This document shows positions 27,322-35,061 of a stretch of 49,973 nucleotides of DNA, piece after piece (within the stretch, counting starts at the first letter, position 1; every line of letters starts with the position of its first letter). The DNA is from Clostridia bacterium. GTDB lineage: Bacteria; Bacillota; Clostridia; Oscillospirales; CAG-272. The stretch spans positions 1-49,973 of the forward strand of contig JAGALA010000004.1 of assembly GCA_017625935.1 (NCBI GenBank), given 5' to 3'. Made by a program: the position numbers and the translations under genes. Under the pieces are notes generated by a model. That model was given only the letters and a program-made list of their open reading frames with translations. It searched no databases and was not told the origin of the DNA.

Positions 27322-28620
27322 ATGAATATTGTACCTAATTATAAAAATCCAAAAAAGTATGTAACCGCAAAGTTTCCAATAAGACAACCTATATATCTGA
27401 CCGCGCTTATTCAGCTTTTGTCAAGGGTTGCGCTAATTGGCAATAAGTATAAAACCGAGAAAATAAATATGGAGGGCTTGAAGCCGCCGTATATTATCCT
27501 TTCAAACCATATGGCGTTTGTCGATTTCAAGCTTGTTTCTCAAATTACATACCCACACAGAGTAAACAACGTGGTCAACGTGGACGGCTTCTACAAAAGA
27601 AAATGGCTTCTTGAATGGATTGGCGCAATCGGCACGCGCAAGTTTACCTCGGATATTCACCTTGTGCGCTCAATCTTAAAATGTCTTGAGCGCGGTGACG
27701 TTATCGGTCTTTATCCCGAGGCGTGCTACTCTCAATGCGGTATATCGTCATATCTTCCGACAGCGCTTTCATTACTTATAAAGAAGGCGGGAGTGCCCGT
27801 TGTTGCCGTTTTGCACAGAGGCAATCACCTAAACAATCCTATTTGGGACGTCACAAAAAAGAGGAGAGTTCCGCTTCACACAACCGCAACGCAAATTCTC
27901 ACAAGGGAGGACATCTCTAGCCTGTCCTGCGAGGAAATCGGCAAAATAGTTAAATCTGCCCTTACGTACGACGAATATCAGTACCAAAAGGACAACGGTA
28001 TTTTAATAAAGGAAGAATACCGCGCAGAGGGACTTCACAAAATTCTTTATAAATGCCCAAGCTGTAAAACAGAGCATAAAATGGCGTCAAATGGCGCAGA
28101 GATTTACTGTGAAGCGTGCGGCAAGCGTTACGTTTGGCAAGAAAACGGCTACCTAAAAGCGCTTGACGGCGAAACGGAGTTTGACCATATTCCCGATTGG
28201 TTTAGATGGGAAAAGGAGGAGGTTAGGCGCGAAATTGCAAACGGCGAATATACCTTCTTTGACGAGGTTGACGTTTTCTCTATGCCTCGCACAAACAAGT
28301 TTATCAAGCTCGGCGCAGGCAAGCTGACCCACGAAATTGAAAACGGCTTTACTTTAACGGGCTTTTACCGCGGCAAGGAATATAGAATGGAGCGCGCCCC
28401 GATTCAAACCTATAATTTGCATATTGAGTATTCCTACCCACTCTTAAACAAGGGCAAGCGCGACGCGGTTGTAATGTCAATGGACGATGACCTCTTTTAT
28501 TGTTTCCCCAAAAAGCAGAATGTTATCACAAAACTTGCATTTGCAACGCAAATTCTTTACGAAAACCGCGAAAACGAGATTAAAAAAGCCAAGCTCGAAA
28601 GAAGAGCGACGAAGGTATAA
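27322..28620 (+). CDS. PlsC-type acyltransferase with a C-terminal zinc ribbon
   Basis: A 432-residue protein. Residues ~50-215 form a PlsC-like glycerophosphate acyltransferase domain: the catalytic H-X4-D is His63/Asp68 in LSNHMAFVDFK, and GLYPEACYSQCG stands for the usual phosphate-binding PEG block. After it comes a zinc ribbon with CPSC (Cys245, Cys248) and CEAC (Cys263, Cys266), then ~160 residues of unrecognised sequence. The family transfers acyl chains to lysophospholipids or related lipids at the membrane. The ribbon suggests a distinct subgroup whose substrate I cannot name. The start at 27322 has AAAGG 7-8 nt upstream; an upstream in-frame start at 27256 would sit inside the promoter. 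Confidence 0.82.
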   Translation: MNIVPNYKNPKKYVTAKFPIRQPIYLTALIQLLSRVALIGNKYKTEKINMEGLKPPYIILSNHMAFVDFKLVSQITYPHRVNNVVNVDGFYKRKWLLEWIGAIGTRKFTSDIHLVRSILKCLERGDVIGLYPEACYSQCGISSYLPTALSLLIKKAGVPVVAVLHRGNHLNNPIWDVTKKRRVPLHTTATQILTREDISSLSCEEIGKIVKSALTYDEYQYQKDNGILIKEEYRAEGLHKILYKCPSCKTEHKMASNGAEIYCEACGKRYVWQENGYLKALDGETEFDHIPDWFRWEKEEVRREIANGEYTFFDEVDVFSMPRTNKFIKLGAGKLTHEIENGFTLTGFYRGKEYRMERAPIQTYNLHIEYSYPLLNKGKRDAVVMSMDDDLFYCFPKKQNVITKLAFATQILYENRENEIKKAKLERRATKV

Positions 28621-28625
28621 ACAAA

Positions 28626-28654
28626 TAAAACGCTTGCATTTTGCAGGCGTTTTT
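28626..28654 (+). terminator. Terminator of the acyltransferase gene
   Basis: AAAACGC(TT)GC-ATTTT-GC(A)GGCGTTTTT hairpin directly after the stop codon. Confidence 0.75.
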
Positions 28655-28700
28655 ACTTTATGGTAAATTTATATTAAGCGGGAAATATTAAAGCTTTTTA

Positions 28701-28729
28701 TTTACTTTTCACCCTCATAATGATATAAT
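28701..28729 (+). promoter_or_regulatory. Putative promoter of the 153-residue membrane protein
   Basis: TTTACT-N17-TATAAT, 22 nt before the start codon. Confidence 0.5.
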
Positions 28730-28751
28730 ATTTTTGAAGGACGGTGAAAAT

Positions 28752-29213
28752 ATGTTACTTTTCAAAAACGAATATACTTTGCAAAGCTGTAAAAGCAAGC
28801 AAACGCTTTATGAGCAAAATATAACAAGATTCAAGGATGAAAATTACAAGGGCAAAATTACGGAAGACGGCTTTAAGGTTTTCAAAAAGCAGAAAAGACA
28901 CCTGCTTTATCGAACCTCGCCGTATCAAGGCGTTTTCATCGGTGAAATTTGCGAAACGGAAAACGGCTGCGAAATAAAGCTAACCTCGCGCATAAGCTAC
29001 TTTTTCCTTGTTACTATGATAGTTTTGCTTAATACAAACGTTATTTTACCAACGCTTCTTTGTCTCGCTTTTTACATTTTTGGAAATCCCATAAATGAAA
29101 TTTTGCACCTTCCGTTATTAAGAATAATTTTAATTTGTGTATTTTTTATAGTGCTATACGTTGTACCGCGCAAGGGTGAGGAGGAGCTTGTGAAAAACAT
29201 ACTGATTTTATAA
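28752..29213 (+). CDS. Small membrane protein of unknown function
   Basis: A 153-residue protein I do not recognise. The first ~85 residues are soluble and rich in Lys and aromatic residues (MLLFKNEYTLQSCKSKQTLY opens it); two predicted membrane helices follow at about 87-115 and 122-146, then a short charged tail. The start at 28752 is preceded by GAAGGA and GGTGA. It has its own putative promoter and no clear operon partner. Codon use resembles the neighbouring housekeeping genes. Confidence 0.65.
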   Translation: MLLFKNEYTLQSCKSKQTLYEQNITRFKDENYKGKITEDGFKVFKKQKRHLLYRTSPYQGVFIGEICETENGCEIKLTSRISYFFLVTMIVLLNTNVILPTLLCLAFYIFGNPINEILHLPLLRIILICVFFIVLYVVPRKGEEELVKNILIL

Positions 29214-29288
29214 AAAGCCAAATAAAATCAAGAAAAACAAGACCTTTTACCAAAGCTTTAACTGTCACAATATTGCGACATCTATCTA

Positions 29289-29317
29289 TTGAAATCAGAC
29301 GCAAAATATAGTATAAT
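29289..29317 (+). promoter_or_regulatory. Sigma-A promoter of the 46-residue ORF
   Basis: TTGAAA-N17-TATAAT, 67 nt before the start codon of the small ORF at 29385. Confidence 0.65.
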
Positions 29318-29384
29318 TCTAATCGTAAGGCAAAGATGATAGCCAAGAAAAAAGCAAAATTGCTAAACGAAAAGAGGTATAACT

Positions 29385-29525
29385 ATGAAAGCGCTTCACC
29401 AAATTTTATCAAGCACGGCAAGGCTTTTAGCGTCGATATTTTTAGCCCCGGTTTTCTTAATCTCCACACTTTCAAAGCCGCAAAGACAAGCGAAAATTGT
29501 ATATCATAAAAATAAGGGATGCTGA
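29385..29525 (+). CDS. 46-residue hydrophobic small protein
   Basis: A short ORF with AGAGG about 6 nt upstream and a good promoter at 29289. It opens MKALHQILSSTARLLAS, continues with one membrane-like segment (ARLLASIFLAPVFLISTL) and ends in a basic tail (PQRQAKIVYHKNKGC). The stop codon lies inside the loop of a strong terminator hairpin, as in compact small-protein genes. Nothing is recognised. It could instead be the 5' end of an RNA gene; the combination of promoter, ribosome binding site, frame and terminator favours translation. Confidence 0.55.
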   Translation: MKALHQILSSTARLLASIFLAPVFLISTLSKPQRQAKIVYHKNKGC

Positions 29526-29540
29526 TTTAGCATCCCTATT
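29516..29540. terminator. Bidirectional terminator between the 46-residue ORF and ileS
   Basis: GGGATGC-TGATTTA-GCATCCC followed by TATTTTATT, between convergent genes. Confidence 0.8.
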
Positions 29541-29543
29541 TTA

Positions 29544-32500
29544 TTATTTTTTAACAACAGAAAGAGTTACCTTTTCGCCGTTGATGTCCCATGCTTTAGC
29601 ATTGTCTGCATCCTCGCCGTAAACAAATTCGTCACCGAGAACGATTTTTGCAATTTCCGCCTCGTTACTTTTGATAACGCCTGCGATTTTGTCATTGCCG
29701 TTTACGTAAACCTTAATGTGGTCTGTTACGTCAAAGTCGGAGTCCTTACGCATTGTTTGGAGCTTGCTGATTACCTCGTTTACAAAGCCCTCCTCGATAA
29801 GCTCTTCGGTGAGCGCGGTATCGATAGCAACGGTTGATTGCTTATCTGAAATAGAGAAGTAGCCCTCCTTTTGCTTAATGTCGATGAGCAAGTCGTCCTC
29901 TGTAAGCACAATTTCGTTGCCGTCAATATCAAACTTAATTGCGCCCGTTTCGTCAAGCTCGCGCTTTGCCTTGTTGCCGTCAACCTCGGAAAGCAGTGTT
30001 CTTATTTGTCCTAAGAATTTGCCGTACTTCGGACCAACGGTTTTGAGCTGTGGCTTGAATGAATATGATGAGAATTCCGACATATCGCTAACGAACTTAA
30101 CGCTCTTGATGTTAAGCTCATCCTCGATAATTTCAACACAGTAAGCAGGAAGCTCCTTCTTTGCTTGAACGTACATTGTGGAAAGTGGCTGACGGTTCTT
30201 CATTGAAGCGCCGTTTCTTGCCGCACGACCCATAACAACAATGTCAAGCAGCTCCTCCATATTCTCCTCAAGCTCGGTATCAATAGCAGCCTCGTCAACC
30301 TCGGGGAATGAGCAAAGGTGAACGCTTTCGGGCTCATCCTTGTAGATGTTGCAAACAAGGTTTCTGTAAATATCCTCAGCCATAAACGGAATCATAGGCG
30401 CACTTGCCTTAGCAACGGTAACAAGCGCGGTGTAAAGAGTCATATATGCGCTAATCTTGTCATCTGTCATTGTCTGTGCCCAGTATCTTTCACGGCCGCG
30501 TCTTACGTACCAGTTGGAAAGCTCGTCAACAAATGAGTCAAGCGCTTTTGCCGCCTCCGGAATTTTGTAATTTTCAAGGTAGGAGTCAACGCTTTTAACC
30601 ATTGTGTTCATTCTTGAAAGGAGCCACTTGTCCATAACGGAAAGCTTGCAATCCTTTAAGCTATATTTGCTTGGGTCAAACTTGTCGATGTTAGCATAAA
30701 GAACGTAGAATGCATATGTGTTCCAAAGAGTACCCATAAACTTTCTTTGTCCCTCGATAACTGCCTTGCCGTGGAAGCGGTTAGGAAGCCAAGGTGCGGA
30801 GTTGGTGTAGAAATACCATCTTATCGCATCTGCGCCGTAGGTTTGAAGCGCATCGAATGGGTCAACCGCATTACCCTTGGATTTTGACATCTTTTGTCCG
30901 TTTTCGTCTTGAACGTGTCCGAGAACTATTACGTTTTTATAAGGTGCCTTGTCAAAGATAAGAGTCGAAATTGCAAGAAGTGAATAGAACCAGCCTCTTG
31001 TCTGGTCAACTGCCTCTGAAATAAAGTCAGCAGGGAATTGCGCATCGAAAAGGTCCTTGTTCTCAAATGGGTAGTGGTGCTGAGCAAACGGCATAGCGCC
31101 TGAGTCAAACCAGCAGTCGATAACCTCAGGTACGCGCTTCATTTGTCCGCCGCACTTTTCACACTTAATAGTTACGTTGTCAACAAAGGGTCTATGCAGC
31201 TCAATATTGTCAGGACAGTTGTCCGACATTGACTTCAATTCCTCAATTGAGCCGATGGAATGCTTGTGTCCGCATTCGCATTCCCAAATGTTAAGCGGAG
31301 TACCCCAATAACTGTTACGGCTAAGACCCCAGTCCTGCACGTTTGCAATCCAAGAGCCGAAGCGTCCCTTACCGATAGATTCGGGAATCCAGTTTATAGT
31401 GTTGTTATTCTTGATTAAGTTGTCGCGAACCGCGCTCATCTTAATGAACCAGGATTCACGCGCGTAGTAGATAAGCGGAGAGTCACATCTCCAACAGAAT
31501 GGGTAATCATGCTCGAACTTAGGAGCATCAAAAAGCTTGCCTTCCTTTGAAAGGTCGGAAAGAATCATCGGGTCTGCCTTCTTGCAGAATACACCTGCGT
31601 AATCGGTGTCCTCGGTCATCTCGCCCTTGCCGTTAACGAATTGAACGAACGGAAGGTCGTAAGCTCTTCCAATGCGTGAGTCGTCCTCACCGAAAGCAGG
31701 AGCAATATGAACGATACCTGTACCATCCTCCATAGTTACGTAGCTGTCGCAGGTAACGAAGTGAGCCTTTTTATTTTGCTTTTTAGCGCTTGCGCCCGCG
31801 CAGGCAAAAAGCGGCTCGTATTCCTTGTATTCAAGCTCCTTGCCCTTGTATTCCTCGATAATTTCGTATGCTTTTTCGTCCTTTTCCTTAGAAAGAACGC
31901 CAAGCACCTTGTCAAGTAGCGCCTTAGCCATATAGTATGTGTAGCCGTCAGCCGCCTTAACCTTGCAATATGCTTCCTCGGGGTTTACGCAGAGTGCAAC
32001 GTTAGACGGGAGCGTCCACGGAGTTGTTGTCCAAGCAAGGAAATATGCATCCTCTTGGGTAACCTTGAATCTTACAACGGCGGATTTTTCCTTAACGCTC
32101 TTATAGCCCTGTGCAACCTCGTGTGAGGAGAGGGGAGTGCCGCAGCGTGGACAGTAGGGAACAATCTTGAAGCCCTTATAAAGAAGTCCCTTGTCCCAAA
32201 TTTGCTTAAGCGCCCACCATTCGGACTCGATAAAGTTGTTGCTATAAGTTACGTAAGGATGGTCCATATCAGCCCAGAAGCCAACAGTTGAGGAGAAGTC
32301 CTCCCACATTCCCTTGTACTTCCAAACGCTTTCCTTGCACTTGTCAATAAACGGCTCAAGACCGTATTCCTCAATTTGCTCCTTGCCGTCAAGACCGAGG
32401 AGCTTTTCAACCTCTAATTCAACGGGAAGGCCGTGTGTGTCCCAGCCCGCCTTTCTTGGCACCATATAGCCCTTCATCGTTCTGTATCTCGGAATCATAT

Positions 32501-32696
32501 CCTTGATAACACGGGTAAGCACGTGACCGATGTGCGGCTTGCCGTTTGCTGTTGGAGGTCCGTCATAAAACGTGTAGGAAGGCGCATTTTCTCTTATCTT
32601 AATGCTTTTTTCAAAAATTTGGTTGTCCTTCCAAAATTGTTCAGTTGCTTTTTCTCTCTCAACAAAGTTGAGGTTAGTTGACACCTTGTTATACAT
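29544..32696 (-). CDS. ileS: Isoleucyl-tRNA synthetase, eukaryote-like (type 2)
   Basis: A 1050-residue class I synthetase that charges tRNA-Ile. The HIGH motif is at residues 55-58 (GKPHIGHVLTR) and the KMSKS loop is QKMSKSKGNAVD near 600. GWDTHGLPVE and WTTTPWTLPSN (editing domain) are present. The length and the wording of the HIGH region match type 2 enzymes, the group associated with natural mupirocin tolerance in some bacteria; type 1 enzymes of Firmicutes are ~920 residues with a different KMSKS context. Two ATGs, 32702 and 32696, follow AAAGGA; the second has the better 7-nt spacing. It is preceded by a T-box leader and its own promoter. Confidence 0.95.
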   Translation of the reverse strand: MYNKVSTNLNFVEREKATEQFWKDNQIFEKSIKIRENAPSYTFYDGPPTANGKPHIGHVLTRVIKDMIPRYRTMKGYMVPRKAGWDTHGLPVELEVEKLLGLDGKEQIEEYGLEPFIDKCKESVWKYKGMWEDFSSTVGFWADMDHPYVTYSNNFIESEWWALKQIWDKGLLYKGFKIVPYCPRCGTPLSSHEVAQGYKSVKEKSAVVRFKVTQEDAYFLAWTTTPWTLPSNVALCVNPEEAYCKVKAADGYTYYMAKALLDKVLGVLSKEKDEKAYEIIEEYKGKELEYKEYEPLFACAGASAKKQNKKAHFVTCDSYVTMEDGTGIVHIAPAFGEDDSRIGRAYDLPFVQFVNGKGEMTEDTDYAGVFCKKADPMILSDLSKEGKLFDAPKFEHDYPFCWRCDSPLIYYARESWFIKMSAVRDNLIKNNNTINWIPESIGKGRFGSWIANVQDWGLSRNSYWGTPLNIWECECGHKHSIGSIEELKSMSDNCPDNIELHRPFVDNVTIKCEKCGGQMKRVPEVIDCWFDSGAMPFAQHHYPFENKDLFDAQFPADFISEAVDQTRGWFYSLLAISTLIFDKAPYKNVIVLGHVQDENGQKMSKSKGNAVDPFDALQTYGADAIRWYFYTNSAPWLPNRFHGKAVIEGQRKFMGTLWNTYAFYVLYANIDKFDPSKYSLKDCKLSVMDKWLLSRMNTMVKSVDSYLENYKIPEAAKALDSFVDELSNWYVRRGRERYWAQTMTDDKISAYMTLYTALVTVAKASAPMIPFMAEDIYRNLVCNIYKDEPESVHLCSFPEVDEAAIDTELEENMEELLDIVVMGRAARNGASMKNRQPLSTMYVQAKKELPAYCVEIIEDELNIKSVKFVSDMSEFSSYSFKPQLKTVGPKYGKFLGQIRTLLSEVDGNKAKRELDETGAIKFDIDGNEIVLTEDDLLIDIKQKEGYFSISDKQSTVAIDTALTEELIEEGFVNEVISKLQTMRKDSDFDVTDHIKVYVNGNDKIAGVIKSNEAEIAKIVLGDEFVYGEDADNAKAWDINGEKVTLSVVKK

Positions 32697-32710
32697 TTTC
32701 ATTTCCTTTC

Positions 32711-32940
32711 TAAAGAAAAATCTCGTCCTGCGAACAGGACGAGATAAAAATCATTCGTTACCACCTATTCAACATACAAATCTATATGCGTCCCATATAA
32801 CGGTGGGCTACCGTCGTTGACTACTGATTTCGCCAAGAAGCTCAGGAGTGATATTCATAGTCGGCTAATAGCATTGGGCTCGCACCGTCCCCAACTCGCT
32901 TTGGCGTTTACCGAAAACTACTGTCTCCGTCACAGCTTTT
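32711..32940 (-). promoter_or_regulatory. T-box riboswitch leader of ileS
   Basis: Read on the minus strand. The antiterminator box AGGTGGTAACGA (about 32756-32768) matches the T-box core, and the terminator TCTCGTCCTG-CGAA-CAGGACGAGA with TTTTT (32721-32744 plus T-run) lies between it and ileS. In the upstream Stem I region a GAATATCACT loop offers the specifier codon AUC for isoleucine, and an inverted pair near GTGACGGAGACAG marks the start. Uncharged tRNA-Ile should stabilise the antiterminator and turn on ileS. Stem I was assigned by eye, not folded. Confidence 0.88.
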
Positions 32941-32952
32941 ATAATATAGTTT

Positions 32953-32981
32953 ATTTTAACATTAAGTTTTTATTTTGTCAA
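32953..32981 (-). promoter_or_regulatory. Sigma-A promoter of the T-box/ileS transcript
   Basis: TTGACA-N17-TAAAAT on the minus strand, directly after the glyS stop codon, so ileS is transcribed apart from glyS. Confidence 0.8.
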
Positions 32982-32983
32982 GA

Positions 32984-34375
32984 TTAAAACATCAATTTTT
33001 CTTCGATGTAGCTCTTAAGCTCGGAAATAGGCAATCTTACCTGCTCCATAGTATCTCTGTCACGTACAGTTACGCAGCCGTCATTTTCAGACTCAAAGTC
33101 ATACGTAATGCACCAAGGAGTACCGATTTCGTCTTGACGGCGGTATCTCTTACCAATTGAACCTGTCTCGTCAAAATCAACGTTAAAGTACTTTGAAAGC
33201 TCCTGCCAAATCGCCTCTGCCTTGTCTGAAAGCTTCTTGGAAAGCGGAAGCACAGCTGCCTTAAACGGAGCAAGTGCAGGGTGGAAGTGGAGAACAACAC
33301 GCGTGTCGTTTTCACCAACCGCCTCCTCATCGTACGCCTCTACCAAGAATGCAAGTGTAACACGGTCAGCACCGAGTGATGGCTCAATAACGTAAGGAAC
33401 GTACTTTTCGTTTGTTTCGGGGTCGAAATATTCCATTGCCTCGCCCGAGAGATTAGCGTGCTGGCTAAGGTCGTAGTCAGTACGGTCAGCAATACCCCAA
33501 AGCTCACCCCAACCGAATGGGAACATATATTCAAAGTCGGTTGTAGCCTTTGAGTAGAAGCAAAGCTCCTCGGGGTCGTGGTCTCTTAAACGAAGATTTT
33601 CCTTCTTCATACCGAGGTTGTAAAGGAAGTTAGCGCAGTAATCCTTCCAGAAAGCAAACCACTCAAGGTCAGTGCCGGGCTTGCAGAAGAATTCAAGCTC
33701 CATTTGCTCAAACTCACGGATACGGAAAATGAAGTTACCGGGGGTAATTTCATTTCTGAATGACTTACCGATCTGACCAACGCCAAAGGGAAGCTTTTTA
33801 CGTGTTGTTCTTGCAATATTCTTAAAGTTTACGAAAATACCCTGTGCGGTTTCGGGACGGAGATATAGCTCGGAGGTTGAGTCCTCGGTAACGCCCTGGA
33901 ACGTCTTAAACATAAGGTTGAATTTTCTGATATCGGTAAAATCGCCGCTGCCGCAGGATGGACAAACGATTTTATGCTCCTTAATAAAGTTGAACATCTC
34001 CTCGTTTGACATAGTAGCAGGGTTAACTGAATCATTGTTTTCAGCCGCCCAGTCCTCGATAAGCTTGTCTGCACGGTGTCTTGTCTTACATTGCTTGCAG
34101 TCCATAAGCGGGTCAGAGAAGCCGCCAACGTGACCCGAAGCCACCCAAACCTGTGGATTCATAAGAATTGCACTGTCAAGACCTACGTTGTATTTTGACT
34201 CGGTAACAAATTTTTTCCACCAAGCCCTTTTAATGTTGTTCTTGAACTCAACGCCTAAGGGGCCAAAGTCCCAGGAGTTTGCAAGACCGCCGTAAATTTC
34301 TGAGCCGGGGTAAACAAAGCCTCTCGTTTTGCAAAGAGCAACAACCTTTTCCATTGTTTTTTCTGTATTATTCAT
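32984..34375 (-). CDS. glyS: Glycyl-tRNA synthetase (dimeric, class II)
   Basis: A 463-residue homodimer-type GlyRS. Motif 2 is in [22 protein letters not shown], motif 3 in [13 protein letters not shown], and the zinc-ribbon pairs are CKQCKTRH and CPSCGSGD. The typical N-terminal [23 protein letters not shown] block is complete. Length matches the Firmicutes/archaeal type (~460). The start at 34375 has GAGGTGA 5-6 nt upstream; a GTG start at 34384 would leave no room for it. No T-box is evident in the 60-nt leader between its promoter and the start. The gene is followed immediately by the ileS promoter. Confidence 0.95.
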   Translation of the reverse strand: MNNTEKTMEKVVALCKTRGFVYPGSEIYGGLANSWDFGPLGVEFKNNIKRAWWKKFVTESKYNVGLDSAILMNPQVWVASGHVGGFSDPLMDCKQCKTRHRADKLIEDWAAENNDSVNPATMSNEEMFNFIKEHKIVCPSCGSGDFTDIRKFNLMFKTFQGVTEDSTSELYLRPETAQGIFVNFKNIARTTRKKLPFGVGQIGKSFRNEITPGNFIFRIREFEQMELEFFCKPGTDLEWFAFWKDYCANFLYNLGMKKENLRLRDHDPEELCFYSKATTDFEYMFPFGWGELWGIADRTDYDLSQHANLSGEAMEYFDPETNEKYVPYVIEPSLGADRVTLAFLVEAYDEEAVGENDTRVVLHFHPALAPFKAAVLPLSKKLSDKAEAIWQELSKYFNVDFDETGSIGKRYRRQDEIGTPWCITYDFESENDGCVTVRDRDTMEQVRLPISELKSYIEEKLMF

Positions 34376-34409
34376 AAAGCTCACCTCAAGTAAAATACTA
34401 TTTTCAATA

Positions 34410-34438
34410 ATTATATATTATCTTTATAAAAATTTCAA
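34410..34438 (-). promoter_or_regulatory. Sigma-A promoter of glyS
   Basis: TTGAAA-N17-TATAAT on the minus strand, 34 nt before the glyS start. The rest of the 260-bp gap to the HPr gene (34439-34558) is AT-rich and shows nothing else. Confidence 0.65.
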
Positions 34439-34558
34439 GAGTTTTATTTAAATTAACTTCCTACAGGTAATTTTTGTTAAAAATTGATAAAAACGCCCAA
34501 AAATCAAGGAGATATTTTATACTCTATGAAAAAATAAAATAATTTTGGAAAAAAGGTA

Positions 34559-34587
34559 TTGATTTTTCAAAGAAAGTTTGCTATAAT
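34559..34587 (+). promoter_or_regulatory. Sigma-A promoter of the HPr gene
   Basis: TTGATT-N17-TATAAT, 48 nt before the start codon. Confidence 0.65.
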
Positions 34588-34635
34588 CTTTTCACTATCA
34601 AAAAAATGCCTTGTAAATTCGAAAGGGAGATTTTT

Positions 34636-34905
34636 ATGTTATCACGTGATATTACTGTTGTAAATGTTGTTGGCTTGCATGCAAGACCCGCTACGTTTTT
34701 TATTCAAAAGGCAAATTCCTATAAGTCTTCCGTTTGGGTTGGCAAGGATGACAGAAGGGTGAATGCAAAGAGCTTGCTCGGCGTTCTTTCAATGGGAATT
34801 GTAAAGGGCACGGTTGTTACTCTTATTGCAGACGGAGAAGACGAAAAGGAAGCGCTTGACGGACTTGAAGAGCTTATAATGACAGGTCTTGACAGCTGTG
34901 AATAA
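34636..34905 (+). CDS. ptsH: Phosphocarrier protein HPr
   Basis: An 89-residue HPr of the phosphotransferase system. The phosphorylatable His15 is in GLHARPATF and the regulatory Ser46 in VNAKSLLGVLS, so both PEP-dependent and HPr-kinase-dependent phosphorylation sites are kept; it may therefore act in sugar uptake and in CcpA-type catabolite control. The start at 34636 has GGGAG 6 nt upstream; a frame-extending start at 34606 would precede it. It has its own promoter and terminator and no other PTS gene adjacent. Confidence 0.93.
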   Translation: MLSRDITVVNVVGLHARPATFFIQKANSYKSSVWVGKDDRRVNAKSLLGVLSMGIVKGTVVTLIADGEDEKEALDGLEELIMTGLDSCE

Positions 34906-34915
34906 TACATATTGC

Positions 34916-34948
34916 GGCGACGGTAAATGACTGTCGCCATTTGTTTTA
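34916..34948 (+). terminator. Terminator of the HPr gene
   Basis: GGCGAC / GTCGCC stem around an 11-nt loop, followed by ATTTGTTTTAG. Confidence 0.65.
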
Positions 34949-35006
34949 GTAAAGGAGCACGAAGCGAAAGCTATGCTTTGGCGATCTATTTTAGAGCCCA
35001 ATGTAG

Positions 35007-35026
35007 GGGAGGGGCTTGCTCCTCCC
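35007..35026. repeat. REP-like palindrome (GGGAGGGGC TT GCTCCTCCC)
   Basis: A GTAGGGGAGGGGCTTGCTCC-type palindrome with one mismatch, a form known from interspersed repeats of Clostridia. It lies between the HPr terminator and the uvrC ribosome binding site. Confidence 0.55.
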
Positions 35027-35061
35027 GTTAATTAGTGGAATAATAAAAGGAGGAGAGAAAA

